A stretch of 64,000 bases of DNA from Moringa oleifera (taxonomy: Eukaryota > Streptophyta > Magnoliopsida > Brassicales > Moringaceae), in NCBI GenBank assembly GCA_021397835.1, contig JAJFZO010000028.1, positions 2,214,001-2,278,000 on the forward strand. The letters run 5' to 3'. Positions within the stretch are counted from its first letter, which is position 1. The number at the start of each line of letters is the position of its first letter. Shown piece after piece: positions 61,098 to 64,000 of the stretch. Position numbers and translations under genes: made by a program. Below the pieces are notes generated by a model that was not told where the DNA came from, searched no databases, and was given only the letters and a program-made list of their open reading frames with translations.

Positions 61098-61115
61098 CTT
61101 TTATTTGTAGTAGTA

Positions 61116-61425
61116 TTTCAAGAAAGGACCCAACCCACCATGCTGTAGTCTAGCATTTCTAACTTGAGAATTTCATCAATTAGTAAGCTTCAAAGGCTTC
61201 ATCATTACATTATCTTCATGATCCAAGATCTACACACAACAAATAGAAAATAAATAAATAAATGCATATCTAAAATCTCAATAAATAAATAAATAAATCA
61301 CTAAAACTACGAAACGAACTTACATGACAATAGTACACATAACTTAGCTCTAACTGTTGCATCAAAAGAATATGATGTATTAGTATGCATCTATGAAGAC
61401 TTCACTAAAATCTTTGTCACATATT
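61116..61425. other. Flank of the CACTA element with an (AAAT)n run
   Basis: No gene seen. 'aaataaataaataaat' motifs occur near 61247-61263 and 61281-61298. Confidence 0.6.
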
Positions 61426-61429
61426 CGAG

Positions 61430-62135
61430 TGTCATTTTATACATGTTCTTCCACCCTTCTCGTCTACTACAACCTATAACTTCTTGTCATGTGCACACTT
61501 ACTTATTTGGCACTTGATCACGTCGTTCCTCTTCATCATGCATGCTTTGAGCTCATCTACCTCTACTAGCTTCATTTGATCCAACACCACAAACAACTCC
61601 AGGTTTATGTGCAGAAGATGGCTATCCTCTATGAGTTTTATCATGTTTCACATGTCGTTGGTCCCCACGTTAAGGATCTCTTTCACTAGTGCTTCATATG
61701 ATTTTTCTAATGTAAAAATGGGTGGGCTTATCGATGTCACTCGTTTACTCATACATAGCTATGTATATTGTGCACGACACGCTGGATAAATATGGTGATT
61801 AATTTCTTAGGTACCCATCACATGTCAACCTTTGGATTTTGTTTTATGATAAACTTCATGACCTTACTGTTTGCTTCATTAACTAGGTCACCTGATGGGT
61901 GTGGATAGGGTGCATCATTGGTTAGAATACCTATGTCTGATTTTGACTTAGAAAAGTCAATGGTTACGTTAGTAATCTTAAATGAGGACAGGAATGCCTC
62001 ATTAGTCTTGACTGGTTGTCCAAGATAGGAAGAGTCAGATGCCACATGGATATATTCCAGACCGTTAGTAAAAAAAAATGTAAAGAATCTGGTGTTACAG
62101 GGATTAATTATTGAGGAAATTTCCAAAATGGGCAT
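61430..62135 (-). pseudogene. Unassigned minus-strand ORF relic
   Basis: A frame from 62135 (MPILEISSIINPCNTRFFTF) runs to 61818. After frame changes, pieces such as EKSYEALVKEILNVGTNDM and HINLELFVVLDQMKLVEVDE, rich in Leu/Glu/Lys, continue to about 61440. The pattern suggests an alpha-helical or coiled-coil protein. I do not recognise the family. Its position between two transposons makes a mobile-element origin plausible but unproven. Confidence 0.35.
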
Positions 62136-62139
62136 CCCG

Positions 62140-62850
62140 CCACCTCTTTTACTAAGTTAATTATTTTTGGAACTTAAATATATTGGAAAAACAAAAATAT
62201 CCTTACAAAACAATGATACCTTCGAAATTAAATGAACTCAAAAACTCAAGGGATTTGTCTGAATACTCTCTATTTGATCTCTCTCTCTTCGATTTCTATC
62301 TCTCTTGGACCTCTATCTCTCTTCGAGCTCTATTTTTCTCCGTTCTCTCTTTTGGTTCTTTCTTCCTACTTTTGTATTTAAGATCCATCAAATAAATATT
62401 CAAAGAAGAAATCGAAGGTAGTCATTGATATTTTTGACTTGTTGTCTCACACAGAGAAAGAACCTCATGTTTTTCACAACATATTTCTCTTCAAAATTAA
62501 AAAGTGCTCGAATGAGTCAAGAAGGTGACAAGTATATCTTTGAACAGTAATGTAACTTAAATTGTAAAGATTTCATTTGTTTCAGTTTAAATTATGATCT
62601 CCGTTATATTTCGTAACTTAGGTTAAGAATCGTGACCTAATCTCAGATTCATATCATGTTTGAAAATCATATTATAATTGGTTTATCATAAGATCATAAT
62701 GAAATTTGTAACTTCATTCATAAAATCGTTACAAGTTTATGAAGCATAACTTATTGAATGAAATCATTGTTTTTTCTAGGAAATCCCATATTCTTTTATG
62801 TAATAGCCCATCTTTCTAGTTGTTATTTGAAATATTTTCATTGTCATTGC
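62140..62850. other. No gene identified; 5' flank of the Mutator-like transposase
   Basis: CT-rich phrases at 62265-62360 ('ctctctatttgatctctctctcttcg') could belong to a leader. No terminal inverted repeat was identified. Confidence 0.4.
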
Positions 62851-62854
62851 AGAA

Positions 62855-64000
62855 TATGGATAATTGTAACATGGAATTGTGAGTGATCTGAGTTTAGAGG
62901 AAGTTTTGAGTATATCGGTAGAACTATTAAAACTAAAAGGTATGTTGTTCGAAAGGGTAACATATGTATAATTGTTGAATTTGGTTAATCTTGTGTGGAG
63001 GCTGATTTCTCTAAGACTGATATTGTACTACATACCATAATAAAATCTAAAAAAACTGCTATCAAAATTGAGTTAACGAATGATTATGATGATGAGTTTA
63101 TATTGTACAATGATAACATACTCTCTATGTTTTTTTAAATTTAGTGGAGAGAAATTTTGTTGAGAATAGACAACGTTTATGTGATGGTGGAATTTCAGGA
63201 TGAATCAATCCTTTTAATTCTTGTACTAGGAGTAATCCAGTTATTCAATTAGACATTCATGGCATTGAACCATTCTTTCATAGTGAGACTCCCTTTGATA
63301 CTCAGTATACTTATGAGATCAACTTCGATGAGCAGATGGACTATGATATTGGGTGTGAATACCCAATCATGAAAACTTAACCTACTCAGCCTATCAGTGA
63401 AGATCAATGTGAAACCTATTCTAGATGCAAAACTCGACATGAAGAATTTAATGAGAACTAGCGTTCGGTCCCATCTTATATCTTAGTTGCATGCTAAGAA
63501 ATACATAATAATTCAAATAATGATGCTGTCAAAAGGTATAATATGTCGGATGCTAAATTATATCATTTTACTCTAACTCCTACTATGGAATTAGTAACTT
63601 TGATTCACATCCTTGCTAGAGGTCAGTTTTTCCCAAACAAGAAAAAGTTGAAGCAATTTTTGCGTATTGACTGAGAACTTCAAATTTAAAGTCAATAAGT
63701 CTAACAAATTAGTATTTGAGATTGCTTGTAAAGAAAGAAATCATGCATGAAAGGTTTGTGCTATGAGAGTTGTATAAGGGTAATTTTTCCAAATTAGAAG
63801 GTGTGATTTGACACATACTTATACACTTGAAAAGTTGCATTGACAACATTAACAAGCAAGTTCTATCATTATTAGAGAAATTCTAGCTTAGAAGTGGTCT
63901 ATTAATATTAGAATCATTAAGCCGAAAGACATCATAGGTGATATGAAAGAACTACATGGTATGCAAATTATGTAGCAAAGTTTGAAAGGCTAAAGAGTAT
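62855..64000 (+). pseudogene. Mutator-like (MULE, MudrA-type) transposase N-terminal region, runs off the window
   Basis: An N-terminal segment reads YIGRTIKTKRYVVRKG, then DIVLHTIIKSKKTAIKIELT and NDYDDEFILYNDNILSMF (to about 63138), as in the leading domain of plant MULE proteins. An acidic spacer follows (IHGIEPFFHSETPFD, 63260-63300). From about 63610 comes the MuDR DNA-binding domain: ARGQFFPNKKKLKQFL, FKVNKSNKLVFEIACKERNH, KVCAMRVV, RRCDLTHTYTLEKLH, and ASSIIIREIL. Then KPKDIIGDMKELHGMQIM leads towards the catalytic region beyond the window. Stops within the domain (for example after ERNHA and RVV) show it is inactive. The catalytic DDE part cannot be seen here. Confidence 0.85.

Larger units (their letters stand above)
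56038..61115 (+). mobile_element. Gene-capturing CACTA transposon (Pack-CACTA), 5,078 bp
   Basis: The left end is CACTACTACAAAAAT. The right end, reverse-complemented, is TACTACTACAAATAAAAG, identical over 11 of the first 12 bases, the terminal G having become A on the plus strand. The 3-bp flanks are TTT on both sides, the expected target duplication. Six palindromic units lie inside the left end (56070-56328) and related ones inside the right end (60856-61097). Cargo in order: a GC-rich duplication, an RPT2 fragment on the minus strand, the 5' half of a sulfotransferase-like gene and Ulp1-type protease exons on the plus strand. The protease belongs to the CACTA lineage; the other two are host sequences. 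TNP2 is absent, so mobility would need a partner element. Confidence 0.92.

Overview
The window reads as nuclear DNA of a flowering plant, most likely a eudicot: AT-rich throughout, with spliced exons bounded by GT-AG introns, plant-type CACTA (En/Spm), Mutator-like and Ty3/gypsy transposon relics, and fragments of plant genes. I see no intact host gene. Almost every coding trace is a transposon protein or a decayed or partial gene copy, so this looks like a transposon-dense, gene-poor stretch. The species cannot be named from the sequence alone.

Layout. 1-2 kb: relics of a CACTA transposase region on the minus strand. 2425-4927: a compact non-autonomous CACTA element with recognisable ends. 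5.2-5.8 kb: an intron-bearing fragment of ribosomal protein SA. 5.8-12.6 kb: AT-rich DNA with nothing identified beyond small repeats. 12.7-15.5 kb: a broken AINTEGUMENTA-like AP2 transcription factor gene on the minus strand. 16-22 kb: AT-rich DNA with a dispersed repeat. 22-35.2 kb: a nested cluster of a coiled-coil relic, a Ty3/gypsy pol relic, CACTA ends, a CACTA accessory transposase and a TNP2-like transposase. Inside it, about 2 kb spanning a gypsy/CACTA junction is present twice. 35.2-39 kb: unassigned. 39-40.9 kb: a gypsy gag relic with primer-binding site, a probable LTR and a 65-71 bp tandem array. 41.5-43.5 kb: a second copy of the CACTA relic seen at 1-2 kb. 43.57-43.88 kb: the C-terminal end of a carboxylesterase gene with several disabling mutations. 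44-46.8 kb: gypsy integrase, a possible LTR and a three-unit repeat. 47.9-54.1 kb: a DUF3326 gene whose exon structure is largely recognisable but which carries stops and frameshifts. 54.2-55.9 kb: extremely AT-rich DNA. 56038-61115: a CACTA element that has captured pieces of two host genes. 61-64 kb: an unassigned minus-strand relic, then the start of a Mutator-like transposase running off the window.

The standout is the 5.1-kb CACTA element at 56038-61115. It has matching ends, a TTT target duplication and six palindromic subterminal units on the left, with related units on the right. Inside are a rearranged fragment of the 26S proteasome ATPase RPT2 (minus strand), the promoter, leader and first four exons of a membrane-anchored sulfotransferase-like gene (plus strand), and the C-terminal exons of the element's own Ulp1-type protease (plus strand). 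The reading phases would let the captured sulfotransferase exons splice in frame into the protease exons. A second theme is repeated gene-fragment capture and decay: six unrelated host genes (RPSA, AP2/ANT, carboxylesterase, DUF3326, RPT2, sulfotransferase-like) occur here as fragments or broken copies. Several of their stop codons look like CAG-to-TAG or CAA-to-TAA changes, as expected for long-methylated DNA.
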